This document shows, piece after piece, positions 8,465-16,812 of a stretch of DNA of 64,000 bases (its first letter is position 1; the number at the start of each line of letters is the position of its first letter). The stretch is from the NCBI GenBank assembly GCA_965202875.1, contig OZ241870.1:434001-498000 (forward strand). Reading direction: 5' to 3'. Position numbers and translations under genes: made by a program. Source of the DNA: HK1 sp965202875. GTDB taxonomy: Bacteria > Pseudomonadota > Gammaproteobacteria > HK1. The notes beneath the pieces are model-generated. The model ran no database searches and was not told the DNA's origin. It saw nothing but the letters and a program-made list of their open reading frames with translations.

Positions 8465-8764
8465 TCAAACGATGCCGAACAGCTTGGCGGCCATCGCGAG
8501 GATGAGCGCGGCCAGGAAGCTGAGCATCCATCGCAATTCGGACCGCAGTGTGGCGAGCTCGGCCTTTGTGGCGAGGGTGCTCATGAGCCGGGTTTCGAGC
8601 TTGGCGAGGTCGGCTCTCGTGGCGAAGTCGCCACGGTCGGCGCCGGCTGCTGCATCGGCGGCATCGCGCATTCCTTCGGCGATGGCTTCCGCCTGCCGGC
8701 GCTCGATGCCGGCCGCTTCGAGCGAGCGGGCGGTGGCGAGCGGGTTGAAGGTGGTGGCGGTCAT
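8465..8764 (-). CDS. DUF1640 coiled-coil membrane protein, copy 1
   Basis: The protein has 99 residues from ATG 8764 (MTATTFNPLATARSLEAAG). It has the DUF1640 layout: IERRQAEAIAEGMRDAADAA, then heptad-like segments with FATRADLAKLETRL and LATKAELATLRSEL, then a C-terminal hydrophobic helix (FLAALILAMAAKLFGIV). The family forms coiled coils anchored in a membrane; its bacterial function is not established. A second copy lies at 9231-9506 and a third remnant at 11476-11585. ATGs further upstream exist but add sequence not shared with copy 2. Confidence 0.72.
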   Translation of the reverse strand: MTATTFNPLATARSLEAAGIERRQAEAIAEGMRDAADAAAGADRGDFATRADLAKLETRLMSTLATKAELATLRSELRWMLSFLAALILAMAAKLFGIV

Positions 8765-9180
8765 GGGCGTGTTTTCCGGGAGCCCTCGCATTCTACCATG
8801 CCGGAGCGGTGGGGCTGCCGGCGTGGCGGGCAATCCGCGTTATGGCACCCCGGAGGGCCGCCGGGCATACCCTTCACGCGGGCGACGTGGCCGGGCGGAC
8901 TCCATGCCTGGCGCCGGCCGCTACCGCGGCGCTACCGTCCCGGCCTTGTCCGTCCGCTTCGCGGCGGCCAGCCTCTCCCGAGTCGGACCCGGCCGGCCGC
9001 GGATACCCTTCCTTCTGCGCCGGCGACGTGGTCGGCTGATCTCGGCGGTATGTCTCTCGAGGTCGAAAGCGGGGCGATGGCGCACTCGCGGGCGGCTACC
9101 CGTTGCGCCGGCGACGTGGGCCGGTGGTGTCGAGGGCGCGCTCGGTAACGTCGAGATTGCGGAGCCCGGGCGGTCGAAAC

Positions 9181-9241
9181 CGGAAACTGTTTCCGGTTCG
9201 TGTGGCGTCCTGGTGTCCCGTGGGGCGGCGTCAAACGATGC
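9181..9241. repeat. Repeated ~60-bp spacer with GGAAAC/GTTTCC palindrome, three copies
   Basis: Copies lie near 8409-8470, 9177-9241 and 9636-9700. Each has a form of GGAAACCGTTTCCGGTTCG followed by TGGCG(T/C)CCTGGTGTCCC. Two sit directly at the 3' ends of the DUF1640 genes; the third has lost its gene. The palindrome could act as a transcription end signal, but there is no T tract. Confidence 0.55.
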
Positions 9242-9506
9242 CGAACAGCTTGGCGGCCATCGCGAGGATGAGCGCGGCTTGAAAGCCGAACATCCAGCGC
9301 ATCTCGGAACGAAGGGCGGCGAGGTCGGCTTTCGTGGCGAAGCCGGCGAGGTCCGCCTTCGTGGCGAGGTCGCCACGTTCGGCACTCGCGGCGGCATCGG
9401 CGGCATCGCGCATCCCTTCGGCGATGGCTTCGGCTTGGCGGCGCTCGATGCCGGCCGCTTCGAGCGAGCGGGCGGTGGCGAGCGGGTTGAAGGTGGTGGC
9501 GGTCAT
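9231..9506 (-). CDS. DUF1640 coiled-coil membrane protein, copy 2
   Basis: The 91 residues from ATG 9506 share the N-terminal 43 or so residues almost unchanged with copy 1 (MTATTFNPLATARSLEAAG, AEAIAEGMRDAADAAA). A shorter charged repeat follows (LATKADLAGFATKADLAALR), then FGFQAALILAMAAKLFGIV as tail anchor. Length variation in the KADLA repeat between the copies is typical of the family. Tandem duplication with its spacer is evident. Confidence 0.72.
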   Translation of the reverse strand: MTATTFNPLATARSLEAAGIERRQAEAIAEGMRDAADAAASAERGDLATKADLAGFATKADLAALRSEMRWMFGFQAALILAMAAKLFGIV

Positions 9507-9792
9507 TGGCGTGTTCTCCGGGATCGTCGCACTTTACCATGCCGGAGCGGCGGGGCCGCCGTGCATATCCTTCCCGTGGGCGGCGCCCGGTCCGTGGCCG
9601 GGCCGCGGTATCGTCGAGATTGCGGAGGCTGGTCGATCCCGGAAACCGTTTCCGGTTCGTGCGGCGTCCTGGTGTCCCGTGGGGCGCCGTTCGGGGGCCG
9701 TGCTGTGGGTGTGGCCCGTGCGAAGCGGGCTCGTCCCGTAGGGCGGCGTACAGGCGGCTTCGCGGGCTCGGTATCTGCCCGGTAGCGAGCCG

Positions 9793-11219
9793 CATAGGTA
9801 GGATCTTATAACTAATTGATTTTCATGGGATTTTATGAACCGTTGAAGTCCCATCCGAAATCTCCGATCATGGAATTGCTGGACCCACATGACAGGAGAA
9901 GACTCGGATGGGACGCCGCACTGTTGCTCAATTCGCCCACCAGATCAAGCGCGTGCTGTCGCCCACGGCACTCAATGACCTCGGACGGAGGGTCGGTTTC
10001 TGCCACCGGGAACGCCTGATTACTCCATATCGACTGGTCCTGGGCCTGCTGGCAGGCCATGCCACGGGGACGGTCGAGACATTGGCCGATATGCAACGGC
10101 AATTCAATGCGTTGTTCGGCACGACAGTCGCATACAAGCCGTTCCACAACCAGTTGGCGAAGCGTTCCTTCAAGGACTTCATGCGGGCCGTGTTGGACGT
10201 GGTCCTTCAGCAATGGGTGGTGAGCGTGCTGCAGCCGACAGCGCGGGGTCCGCTCGGTGAGTTCGGTCGGATTGTGATCCAGGACGGCTGTTCGTTCGCG
10301 GTCAAGGATGCGCTTCGTGAACAGTACCCGGGACGATTCAAGAAGCAGAACCCTGCTGCGGTGGAGCTGCACGTGACGATGAGTCTGTTGAATGAATCGG
10401 TGGAGCAGGTGACGCTGACGGCGGACACGGCGCCGGAGCGGCCCCATCTGCCCTCGCCCGAGGCGCTGCGCGATGACCTGCGGTTGGCGGACCGTGGGTA
10501 CGTTGACCTGGAGTATATGGGTGCGGTGGACAGGGCGGGTGGGTATTTCGTGATGCGTGCGAGCGCATCGGTCAATCCGAAGGTGCAGGGTGCGTATACG
10601 TGGGAAGGGGAGGCGTTGGAGGGGTGGTCCGGGCAATTGTTGAAGCAGGGGGTTCTGTCGAAGGGCGAGACGGTCGACCTCGATGTGGTTTGGGGGAAGG
10701 GAGAGAAGGAGTTGGAGTTGAGGCTGTTGGCGCGGTGGAATCCTGACGAGGGGTGTCATACGTTGTTGGTGACGAATCTGGCGCGGAGCCGATTCAGTGC
10801 GGAGCAGGTGGGGCAGCTCTATCGGTTGCGGTGGCAGGTCGAGCTGTTGTTCAAGGAGTGGAAGTCGTATGCGAATCTTCATGCGTTCGACACGAGCAAA
10901 GCGGGGATAGCCGAGGGTCTGATATGGACGGCGATTGCGGCCTCGGTTCTGAAGCGTTACTTGGCTCAGATGACGCAGGTATTGCGAGGGGTCGAGGTCT
11001 CGACACGGAAGGTGGCGATGTGTGCGCGTCATGGATTGGGGGATGTGTTCCGTGCGCTTGCTTGTGGAAGGAGACGTGGCTTTCTTCCCGTGTTACGAGG
11101 CTTGGTGGATTATCTGGCGAGCAATGCGACTCGGTCCCATCCGAAACGAGACCGCAAGAAAGGACGACTCCAATTCGGATTGGAGCCGGTTTTGTGATTT
11201 CCTTAAGTACCAACCTATG
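9793..11219. mobile_element. IS4-family insertion sequence, copy 1 (1427 bp, intact)
   Basis: The left end is CATAGGTAGGATCTTATAA; the right end read inward is CATAGGTTGGTACTTAAGG, resembling IS231-group termini. A 9-bp duplication AGCGAGCCG lies at 9784-9792 and 11220-11228. Further copies are at 53724-57826 (disrupted) and 56283-57709 (intact). Confidence 0.92.
9908..11197 (+). CDS. IS4-family DDE transposase (intact, copy 1)
   Basis: The protein has 429 residues from ATG 9908. Acidic catalytic positions are seen in VIQDGCSFAV and LADRGYVDLE. The YREK signature YRLRWQVELLFKEWK fits Y-x2-R-x3-E-x6-K, which defines IS4-family transposases and contains the catalytic Glu. The C-terminus is basic (HPKRDRKKGRLQF). 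The frame fills the element and ends 22 bp before its right end. It should be active. Confidence 0.93.
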   Translation: MGRRTVAQFAHQIKRVLSPTALNDLGRRVGFCHRERLITPYRLVLGLLAGHATGTVETLADMQRQFNALFGTTVAYKPFHNQLAKRSFKDFMRAVLDVVLQQWVVSVLQPTARGPLGEFGRIVIQDGCSFAVKDALREQYPGRFKKQNPAAVELHVTMSLLNESVEQVTLTADTAPERPHLPSPEALRDDLRLADRGYVDLEYMGAVDRAGGYFVMRASASVNPKVQGAYTWEGEALEGWSGQLLKQGVLSKGETVDLDVVWGKGEKELELRLLARWNPDEGCHTLLVTNLARSRFSAEQVGQLYRLRWQVELLFKEWKSYANLHAFDTSKAGIAEGLIWTAIAASVLKRYLAQMTQVLRGVEVSTRKVAMCARHGLGDVFRALACGRRRGFLPVLRGLVDYLASNATRSHPKRDRKKGRLQFGLEPVL

Positions 11220-11475
11220 AGCGAGCCGAGCGGCGGCGCCCGCCTGGGCGCGCATACCCGTTCCGTGCTGCGCCTGCCGGTCTTCCCGAGTCGAATCCTG
11301 ACCTGCTGCGCATACCCATCGGCGGCGTGGCCGGCGGGCGTCCGATACTCCGTGACGGGTTGACAAGCCGGCAAGCCGAGCCAGGTTCATCGGCGGCGCG
11401 GTGTGGTCGTGGCCTTCCAGCTTCGGCGTCCTGGAAGGTCGTTGCGGTCGGAGACAGTACGCCGAGCAATCGACG

Positions 11476-11585
11476 TCAAACGGTACCGAACAGCTTGGCG
11501 GCCATCGCGAGGATGAGCGCGGCCTGGAAGCCGAACATCCCAACGCGGTCACGGCTGCGTGAGTGTCGAAGGTGGTCAGTGGCAT
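11476..11585 (-). pseudogene. DUF1640 remnant with internal deletion
   Basis: ATG at 11585 gives MPLTTFDTHAAVTALG, a typical DUF1640 N-terminus of another subtype. At about 11541 it jumps out of phase to MFGFQAALILAMAAKLFGTV, the tail of the copy at 9231-9506. The middle is gone. Twenty bases upstream of the ATG the duplicated DGR block begins, so the deletion may be linked to that rearrangement. Confidence 0.65.
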
Positions 11586-11648
11586 GGCGACATCTCTCCG
11601 TCGGAGACGAGGTGGGCCGGCTGGTGGGCGGGTGGAGGAGGACCCATC

Positions 11649-12813
11649 GTGCCGCGTCCGGCTGACGGGCTCTTTCCGCGCATCGCCTCGTTCGCGGCCC
11701 TGGAGGCGGCGGCGCAGCGCGCAGCGCGAGGGAAGCGGCGCAAGCCCGGCGTGGCCACCTTCCTCGCCCGCCTGGAACGCGAGGTCCTGCGCCTCGAACG
11801 CGAGCTGCTTGCCGGCGCATGGCGGCCGGGGCGCTACGTGGAAATCGCCGTCCGCGACCCCAAGCCGCGGATGGTCTCCGCCGCCCCCTTCCGGGACCGG
11901 GTGGTTCATCATGCGCTGTGCGCGGTCATCGAGCCGGTGTTCGAGCGCGGCTTCGTCTTCGACAGCTACGCCAACCGCCGCGGCAAGGGCACGCACGGGG
12001 CGGTGGCCCGCCACGAGCGCTTCCGCAACCGCTTCGGCCACGTCCTGCGCTGCGACCTCTACCGCTACTTCCCGGCCATCGACCACGCGGTCTTGAAGAC
12101 GGACCTGCGCCGCCGCATCCGGTGCGAACGCACCCTGTGGCTCATCGACGCGGTCATCGACGGCTCCAGCCCCCAGGAGCCGGTGCATCTGTACTACCCC
12201 GGCGACGACCTCTTCACCCCCTTCGAGCGCCGCCGCGGGCTGCCCATCGGCAACCTGACCAGCCAGCTCTTCGCCAACGTCCATCTCGACGGCCTGGACC
12301 ACTACGTGAAGGAGGTGCTGCGCGCGCCGGGGTATCTGCGCTACGTGGACGACTTCGCCCTGTTCCACGACGCCCCCGCGGTGTTGGCCGAGTGGCGCGG
12401 GCGTATCGGCGCGTACCTCGCCCGCCGCCGGCTCTCGCTGCACCCGCGCAAGACGTATGTGGCGGCGACGGCGGAGCCGACCGCCTTCCTCGGCTATGCC
12501 CTGCTGCCGAACGGCCGGCGGCGGCTGCCGGAAGACAATGCGCCGCTTCCGCAACCGGCTGCGCAGCATGGGCGACCGGCTGCGGGCCGGCTCCCTGACC
12601 CTGGAGGAGGCGCAGCCGCGCATCGCGAGCTGGGTGGCGCACGCGAAGCACGCGAACACCCGGCGGCTGCGGCGCGCGCTGTTTCGCGGCGGACCCTTCG
12701 GCTCGCCGCCCGTTGCCGTTGACGGGACTTGGGGCGGCGCCGCCGCCCACCGTCTTCCGGGCCATCCCTCGGCGTTGCCGGTCGGTTGGCCCGGGGGCCT
12801 GGCCGGCCCCTGA
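11649..12813 (+). pseudogene. DGR reverse transcriptase, copy B, frameshifted near the thumb
   Basis: GTG at 11649 has the same ribosome-binding region as copy A. The catalytic core (CDLYRYFPAIDH, PIGNLTSQ, YVDD) is complete and the frame passes FLGYALLPNGRRRLPEDN. Just after, near 12537, the expected continuation (MRRFRNRLRSMGDRLRAGS, IASWVAHAKHANTRRLRRAL) lies in another phase and runs to a stop at 12813, directly before TR B. Two bases appear to be missing. The product would carry about 60 wrong C-terminal residues in place of the thumb. A sequencing error cannot be excluded. Full avd and a target gene are absent beside this copy. Confidence 0.85.
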
Positions 12814-12820
12814 ACGCCGG

Positions 12821-12930
12821 GTGTTGCGGGGCGGCTCGTGGAACAACGAACCGGAGAACCTGCGTTCCGCGAACCGCAACAGGAACACCACCGGGAACCG
12901 GAACAACAACGTCGGTTTCCGCGTTGCCAG
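12821..12930 (+). repeat. DGR template repeat (TR), copy B
   Basis: The 110 bases match TR A at 6433-6542. They begin 8 bp after the stop of the shifted RT frame and show the same run of AAC codons. Being identical, it could serve as donor for the same VR as TR A. Confidence 0.87.
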
Positions 12931-13189
12931 CACGGTCCGCCCGCCGGAATCCCCGCGCCCACGGATGCGGGGAGCGCGCTACGCGGGTCGTCCAGGGCCG
13001 GTCATGACGAGCGCACCGCGCCCCGGTCGGGGGTGGCGGTGCAGGGCGGCGCCCGCCCTGGGCCTGCAAGGGCCGGCGGGCGCCGCCACCTTTTGCGGAT
13101 ACGCTGCGCTTGCGGGGTCGGCGCGGCGGCAGGAGCTCCATCGGCGCCCGCCGGCGGTCGGGCTCCGGTTCTGGTCGCGATCCGCCCCG

Positions 13190-14233
13190 TCAATCCTCTC
13201 GGGAGTCCCCGCGGCGGGCCTCACCGCCCGCCGCCGGGTCCACGCGGGCGAGGAATTCGCCTCCCGTCCCGCAACGCACCAGCCATTCCCCCACCTCGGC
13301 CAGACCCTCCGGGTCCGCGATGCCGGCCAGCACCCCCGACAGGCGCTCGGCGGTCTCCGCCCCGAACCGGGACGCCGCCAAGCGGCGCAACAGCGCCCGC
13401 TCGTGCGCAAGGCCCTGCTCGATGCCCTGCTCGATGCCCTGCTCGATGCCTTCCCGGATCCCCTGCTCGCGGCCTTCCTGAAGCCACTGCTTCGGCCACT
13501 CTGCCACCCGCTCGACCAATGTCATCCTCACACCCTCCAGTGTCCGCACCGCCGGCAGCGCCGCATCGCCGGGCACGAACCCTTCGGCCATCTGCCGTAC
13601 CCAGTCCGCGAACGCCCGCTTCAACTCCCCGTCCTGCGGGTCCCGCAGCCACTCCACCAGCAGACCCACCACCCGCACCAGGTCCCCCGGCCCGCGGCTC
13701 TGCTCCAACCCCAACACCGCCCCCATCAGGTTCCTCCCCGGCAAATCCTCCGCACCCGCGTGCCGCTCGTCAACCACGAGGTACCGCTGCGAGGGCTGGT
13801 ACGGCGCCAACTCCGGCCCCACCGGCGCAATCAGCTCCCCCACCTTCACCGCCGCCCGCCACCGCGCCTCCCCGGTGTAGAGCACCACCGGCAGCACCGC
13901 CGGCAGCCGCCCACCCGCATCCAGCGCACCGCTGCGCACCAGCTCCTGGTACAGCAGGCTTGTGTAGGTCAGGATGCGTAGCGCCATGCGCGGCTCGTCG
14001 GTGGACTGGAACTCCAGCAGCACCAGGAGGTACAGCCATTCGCCGCGCCGGCGCAGCCGCCACACGCAGTCCCCGTGGCGTTGGAGCAGTTCGTCGCTGA
14101 CGTACTCGGCGGGGAGCTTGTCGAGGGAGGAGAAGTCGAGTTCGGCGAGGACGTCTCCGGGGAGGAATCCGCGCAGGAGATCCTCGACCATGCGGGGGAA
14201 GGAGAAGAGGCGTTTGTAGTTCGGGTCCTGCAT
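13190..14233 (-). CDS. Rpn-family recombination-promoting nuclease, copy B
   Basis: The protein has 347 residues from ATG 14233, reads the same as copy A at 6802-7845, and includes the EGIEQGIEQG repeat and LLRRLAASRFG. The longer upstream frame is not used, because similarity to copy A and to the family begins at MQDPNYKRLF. The gene converges on the RT/TR unit exactly as in copy A, so it moved with the DGR block. Confidence 0.82.
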   Translation of the reverse strand: MQDPNYKRLFSFPRMVEDLLRGFLPGDVLAELDFSSLDKLPAEYVSDELLQRHGDCVWRLRRRGEWLYLLVLLEFQSTDEPRMALRILTYTSLLYQELVRSGALDAGGRLPAVLPVVLYTGEARWRAAVKVGELIAPVGPELAPYQPSQRYLVVDERHAGAEDLPGRNLMGAVLGLEQSRGPGDLVRVVGLLVEWLRDPQDGELKRAFADWVRQMAEGFVPGDAALPAVRTLEGVRMTLVERVAEWPKQWLQEGREQGIREGIEQGIEQGIEQGLAHERALLRRLAASRFGAETAERLSGVLAGIADPEGLAEVGEWLVRCGTGGEFLARVDPAAGGEARRGDSRED

Positions 14234-14353
14234 GGGGACCAGCGTACCCGGCGTCGAATTCGGCCGAATGCGCTCTCGGTGCCGACCCTTGTAGGACATC
14301 CGCCCGGTGGGCGTCGAAGGAAGCGGAGGAGGAAGCCGGGGTGGCCGCATGCC

Positions 14354-14460
14354 TCCGAGGAGTGGGATGCGCGTATGTCGGGGGCGACTGCGGCGGGTAT
14401 CGGCCTGACGACGAGGCCGGAGCCGGCGTCCGGTCGTCGAACGGGAACGTGTTGGAATGG
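14354..14460 (+). pseudogene. FGE-fold protein remnant
   Basis: Short pieces match the DGR target: SEEWDA, then in the next phase YVGGDCGGYRPDDEAG, joined to NGNVLEW. In the target gene these correspond to FSEWDAC, SGGGCGGYRPDAEG and HGNVWEW, with about 100 residues missing between the last two. It is evidence for a further family member that has decayed next to block B. Confidence 0.6.
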
Positions 14461-14732
14461 TGCGCGCCGACGATGACGTCCGCTGCGATCCGCTGCAAGC
14501 ATGCCGCACTGGACGGCACGCACTCCCAATCAGGGAGCGGGGCGGTGGGCTTCGACATGGTGCAGCCAGAAGTGACGGCGTTGCGCGCGGGGGTCGGCGG
14601 CGCGGTGGCGGCAGATGCGTGCGATCCCGTCGAGCAGCGACTCGTCCCGGGGGGCGGCACGACGGAGATCGGCCCGGTCCTGCCACCGGCCGCGGGAGAT
14701 GACGTCGTCGATGGCCGCGAGGGTGAATCGCC
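14461..14732. other. No recognised gene; minus-strand tail of unknown frame
   Basis: No family is recognised. One minus-strand frame is open up to a stop at 14530-14532 and reads plausibly (LAAIDDVISRGRWQDRADLRR, HFWLHHVEAHRPAP), but no start codon is found before the cytochrome gene. It may be the end of a truncated gene. Confidence 0.3.
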
Positions 14733-15155
14733 GTGAAGCTCCGGGTCGCGGAAAAGGTCGTTCTGATCGCCGCCGCCGTGATCGCCGTCTGCGCGGCGCT
14801 CGTCGGAGCGATGATCTACTCGAAGCCGCCCCCGGTGCGATTCACCTACCGGGAATCGGCGCCGGCGATGGCCGGGGAGAGGATCTTCAGGCGCGAGGGC
14901 TGCCTCTCCTGCCACGAGCTGTTCGGCAACGGGACGGGCTACGGGCCGGCGCTGGACGGCGTGGGCAGCCGGCGGGACGGTCTCTGGTTGAAGGAGTATC
15001 TGCGATCGCCCCGGCCGGGCGTCGGCGACAGGCCCTACCGGTTGCGCATGCCCGCCTATGACGCCCTGGAGGCGGGGGAGCTGGACGCTCTGGTAACCTA
15101 TCTGGCGGCGTTGCGGGAGCTCGATGCCGACGGCCGCATCATCGATCCGCGCTGA
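14733..15155 (+). CDS. Membrane-anchored monoheme cytochrome c
   Basis: The 140-residue protein starts at GTG 14733. Residues 8-29 are a hydrophobic anchor (VVLIAAAVIAVCAALVGAMI) without a clear cleavage site. A single haem motif CLSCH lies at residues 57-61. The segment RLRMPAYDALEAGELDALVTYL holds the likely axial Met and the C-terminal helix of class I cytochromes. It should face the periplasm and pass electrons to or from an unknown partner. The two downstream genes on the same strand (thioredoxin-fold lipoprotein, membrane protein) suggest a small redox module. Confidence 0.85.
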   Translation: MKLRVAEKVVLIAAAVIAVCAALVGAMIYSKPPPVRFTYRESAPAMAGERIFRREGCLSCHELFGNGTGYGPALDGVGSRRDGLWLKEYLRSPRPGVGDRPYRLRMPAYDALEAGELDALVTYLAALRELDADGRIIDPR

Positions 15156-15191
15156 TGCGGGCCAGGGTCGGCTTGCGGGACGGGAATCGAT

Positions 15192-15323
15192 TCATTGATA
15201 TTTCTTGTCCTTGTCGTACAGTCCGGTCCCGATGCACGCCCAAGGCACGATCGCCAGAGCGACGACGCCCCCGAGGCCGAAGACGATCAGGGCGATCTTG
15301 ATGCCGAAGCTGACTGTTTCCAT
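15192..15323 (-). CDS. Small single-span membrane protein (43 aa)
   Basis: METVSFGIKIALIVFGLGGV begins a 43-residue protein, with a hydrophobic helix over residues 7-30 and a charged tail YDKDKKYQ. GAGAGGAAGGAAC before the ATG is a good ribosome-binding site, which favours this start over a longer version. It is divergent from the lipoprotein gene. The family is not recognised. Confidence 0.55.
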   Translation of the reverse strand: METVSFGIKIALIVFGLGGVVALAIVPWACIGTGLYDKDKKYQ

Positions 15324-15413
15324 GTTCCTTCCTCTCCAGGAGGTCCGCCGATGCCGGACATGCAGGGATTCATCCGCGAACACGTGCGCGGGAGTCTAGG
15401 CGCCTTGCCGCCG

Positions 15414-15944
15414 ATGTCAATCATGAGGGCAGGGCGCGCAACGCTGCTGGCCATGGCCCTGGGTGTCGCGGGCGCCGCCTTGGCCGGGTGCGGCGAGGGG
15501 GCCGGGCAGAGCGTGCTGCGCGCCAAGGTGGGGGTCGGCGACCTTGCGCCCAGGAGCGGCAACCGTACCGTGGCCGACCCGGCGAGCTGGCATCGGGTGT
15601 CGACCATGGACACCAGGGTGGACCTGTACCGCTGGGAGATCGCCGACCTGCTCGACCGGGGCAAGCCCTTCCTCGTGGTGTTCGGCACGCCCCAGCACTG
15701 CACCATGTGTGTGGACCAGATCGTGCGCGTCCAGATCATGCAGGAGAAGCACGGTGACCGGTTCGCGTTCATCCACGTGGACGGATACAAGGACAACGCG
15801 ATCTGGGTCGAGTGGGGCGTGACCGGAGAGCCGTGGACGTTCATGGTGGACGGTGGGGGGAGGGTCACCAAGGTGTTTCCGGGACAGACCGAGATCGCCC
15901 TGCTGGAGGGTGAGATGCAGCGGCTGCTGAAGGACGCGGCGTAA
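15414..15944 (+). CDS. Thioredoxin-fold lipoprotein
   Basis: From ATG 15414 (a second ATG is at 15423) a lipoprotein signal ends in LAGC, lipidated Cys about residue 26. A thioredoxin-like domain follows, with FLVVFGTPQHCTMCVDQIV containing a CTMC active-site-like motif, then FAFIHVDGYKDN and GVTGEPWTFMVDGGGRV (a Pro-containing loop typical of the fold). It is probably a periplasmic or outer-membrane thiol:disulfide or copper-handling protein. The neighbouring cytochrome c suggests a role in redox protein maturation; this is inference. Confidence 0.75.
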   Translation: MSIMRAGRATLLAMALGVAGAALAGCGEGAGQSVLRAKVGVGDLAPRSGNRTVADPASWHRVSTMDTRVDLYRWEIADLLDRGKPFLVVFGTPQHCTMCVDQIVRVQIMQEKHGDRFAFIHVDGYKDNAIWVEWGVTGEPWTFMVDGGGRVTKVFPGQTEIALLEGEMQRLLKDAA

Positions 15945-15961
15945 CCATGTCCGGTGTGGGC

Positions 15962-16012
15962 GGCGACCGTTGCCGCAATCGCTTGGCGATTCCGTTGCGC
16001 GGAATCGCGGGC
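15962..16012. repeat. Dispersed repeat, CGGAATCGCGGGCG type
   Basis: A unit of the form GCGACCG..GC.ATCGCTTGGCGATTCCG...GCGGAATCGCGGGCGTC. Related units lie at about 63488-63560 and 63598-63675 at the other end of the window. Each contains a TTCCGCG/CGCGGAA palindrome. No gene is seen in them. Confidence 0.55.
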
Positions 16013-16052
16013 GTCCGGGCCAGCGCCGTAGACGGACGGCGACGGGACGGCC

Positions 16053-16367
16053 ATGCCTGATCTGGGCCGTGGCCGGTTGCGCGCGGGCCGCCACCGGCCG
16101 ACACGTGGCGATGTCGTCGAGGGTGGGGGGAACCGTGCGCGGTGGCTGGCGCTGCTTTCCCTCCTGCCGGGCGCCGCCGGGTGGTGCCAGGACAACCCCT
16201 ACGTCTACGTCAAGATGTCCCTGGCGGTACCCTGGACCCTGTACTTCGTGTTTCTCGCAGCGGTGCTGATCCCTTTCCTGGTGATGATCGCCCTCGCTTG
16301 GAACGGGCGAGCCGCCGGGCGCGAGCGAGCGGAAGACACCCCGGACAACGACTCCCCACCGCGGTGA
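16053..16367 (+). CDS. Small membrane protein, unknown function
   Basis: The 104-residue frame begins at ATG 16053 after a dispersed repeat, so a later start is possible. A hydrophobic segment (RWLALLSLLPGAAGWCQD) looks like a signal peptide. A second (LAVPWTLYFVFLAAVLIPFL) is a transmembrane helix, followed by a charged tail (RERAEDTPDNDSPPR). No family is recognised. It is in line with the cytochrome and lipoprotein genes. Confidence 0.5.
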   Translation: MPDLGRGRLRAGRHRPTRGDVVEGGGNRARWLALLSLLPGAAGWCQDNPYVYVKMSLAVPWTLYFVFLAAVLIPFLVMIALAWNGRAAGRERAEDTPDNDSPPR

Positions 16368-16433
16368 GGCCGTCCGGGGTTCAGGGATCGAAGACGGGAT
16401 ACGGGTACGCACCGGAGCGGAGCCACGGTCGCC

Positions 16434-16577
16434 ATGGATCGTTTCCTGCGTGTCGGTCTGCCTCTGGTGCTGCTGGTGGTCTTCGTGGTCATCGCGCTCT
16501 TCGTGCTCAATGCATTCGAGGCCACCGACCTGATGGAAACCGAGCGGCGTGCCGGCCCCACGCTGCTGAATCGCTGA
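16434..16577 (+). CDS. Single-span membrane microprotein (47 aa)
   Basis: ATG 16434 to TGA 16577 encodes MDRFLRVGLPLVLLVVFVVI followed by ALFVLNAFEATDLMETERRA and a short tail: one clear transmembrane helix near the N-terminus and a polar C-terminus. It lies 66 bp after the preceding membrane protein on the same strand. GGAGCGGAGCC upstream is a fair ribosome-binding site. Small helices like this are common companions of respiratory complexes, but no family match is claimed. Confidence 0.5.
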   Translation: MDRFLRVGLPLVLLVVFVVIALFVLNAFEATDLMETERRAGPTLLNR

Positions 16578-16659
16578 TCGGGAGGGACGGACGAGATGCG
16601 GGTCAACGCAGCCGCAATCGGCGGGTGAACCGCCCCGGGAATCCCGGAGGGTGATTGGC

Positions 16660-16812
16660 TTGGGTCTGGCGACCATCGCCGACTCTCGCAGTGGGTGGGA
16701 GTAGTGTGCCTCGAATGCCGCCGGAGGCACATGGCTGAGGGGTTCGAACAGGCGCCGGTGGTTGTACCAGTGCCCCCGGTGGAGGGTGGCGAGCTCCACC
16801 GCCTCGCAGTGA
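16660..16812 (-). pseudogene. IS3-family transposase OrfB C-terminal remnant
   Basis: The minus-strand frame reads VELATLHRGHWYNHRRLFEP, LSHVPPAAFEAHYSH. This matches the ELATLxWVxWFNxRRLxExxGxxPPxEFE end of IS3-family OrfB (rve integrase). Upstream parts and OrfA are absent. Confidence 0.7.

Larger units (their letters stand above)
11606..14250. repeat. Duplicated DGR block B (avd tail, RT, TR, Rpn)
   Basis: Positions 11606-12501 match 4230-5125, and 12743 to about 14250 match 6355 to about 7862, with no difference noticed in the coding parts. The block lacks the IS found in copy A but keeps the 241 bp deleted there. On the right, similarity continues for about 80 bp beyond 14250 but with many differences. 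The identical stretch therefore ends near the start of the rpn gene, as expected for recombination or conversion between two older Rpn loci. Confidence 0.85.

Noticed and set aside
10851..12962. 703-codon minus-strand open frame across an IS end, a DUF1640 remnant and RT copy B
   Set aside because: It runs antisense to the RT and the IS4 transposase and joins unrelated segments; only the short DUF1640 N-terminus in it is meaningful.
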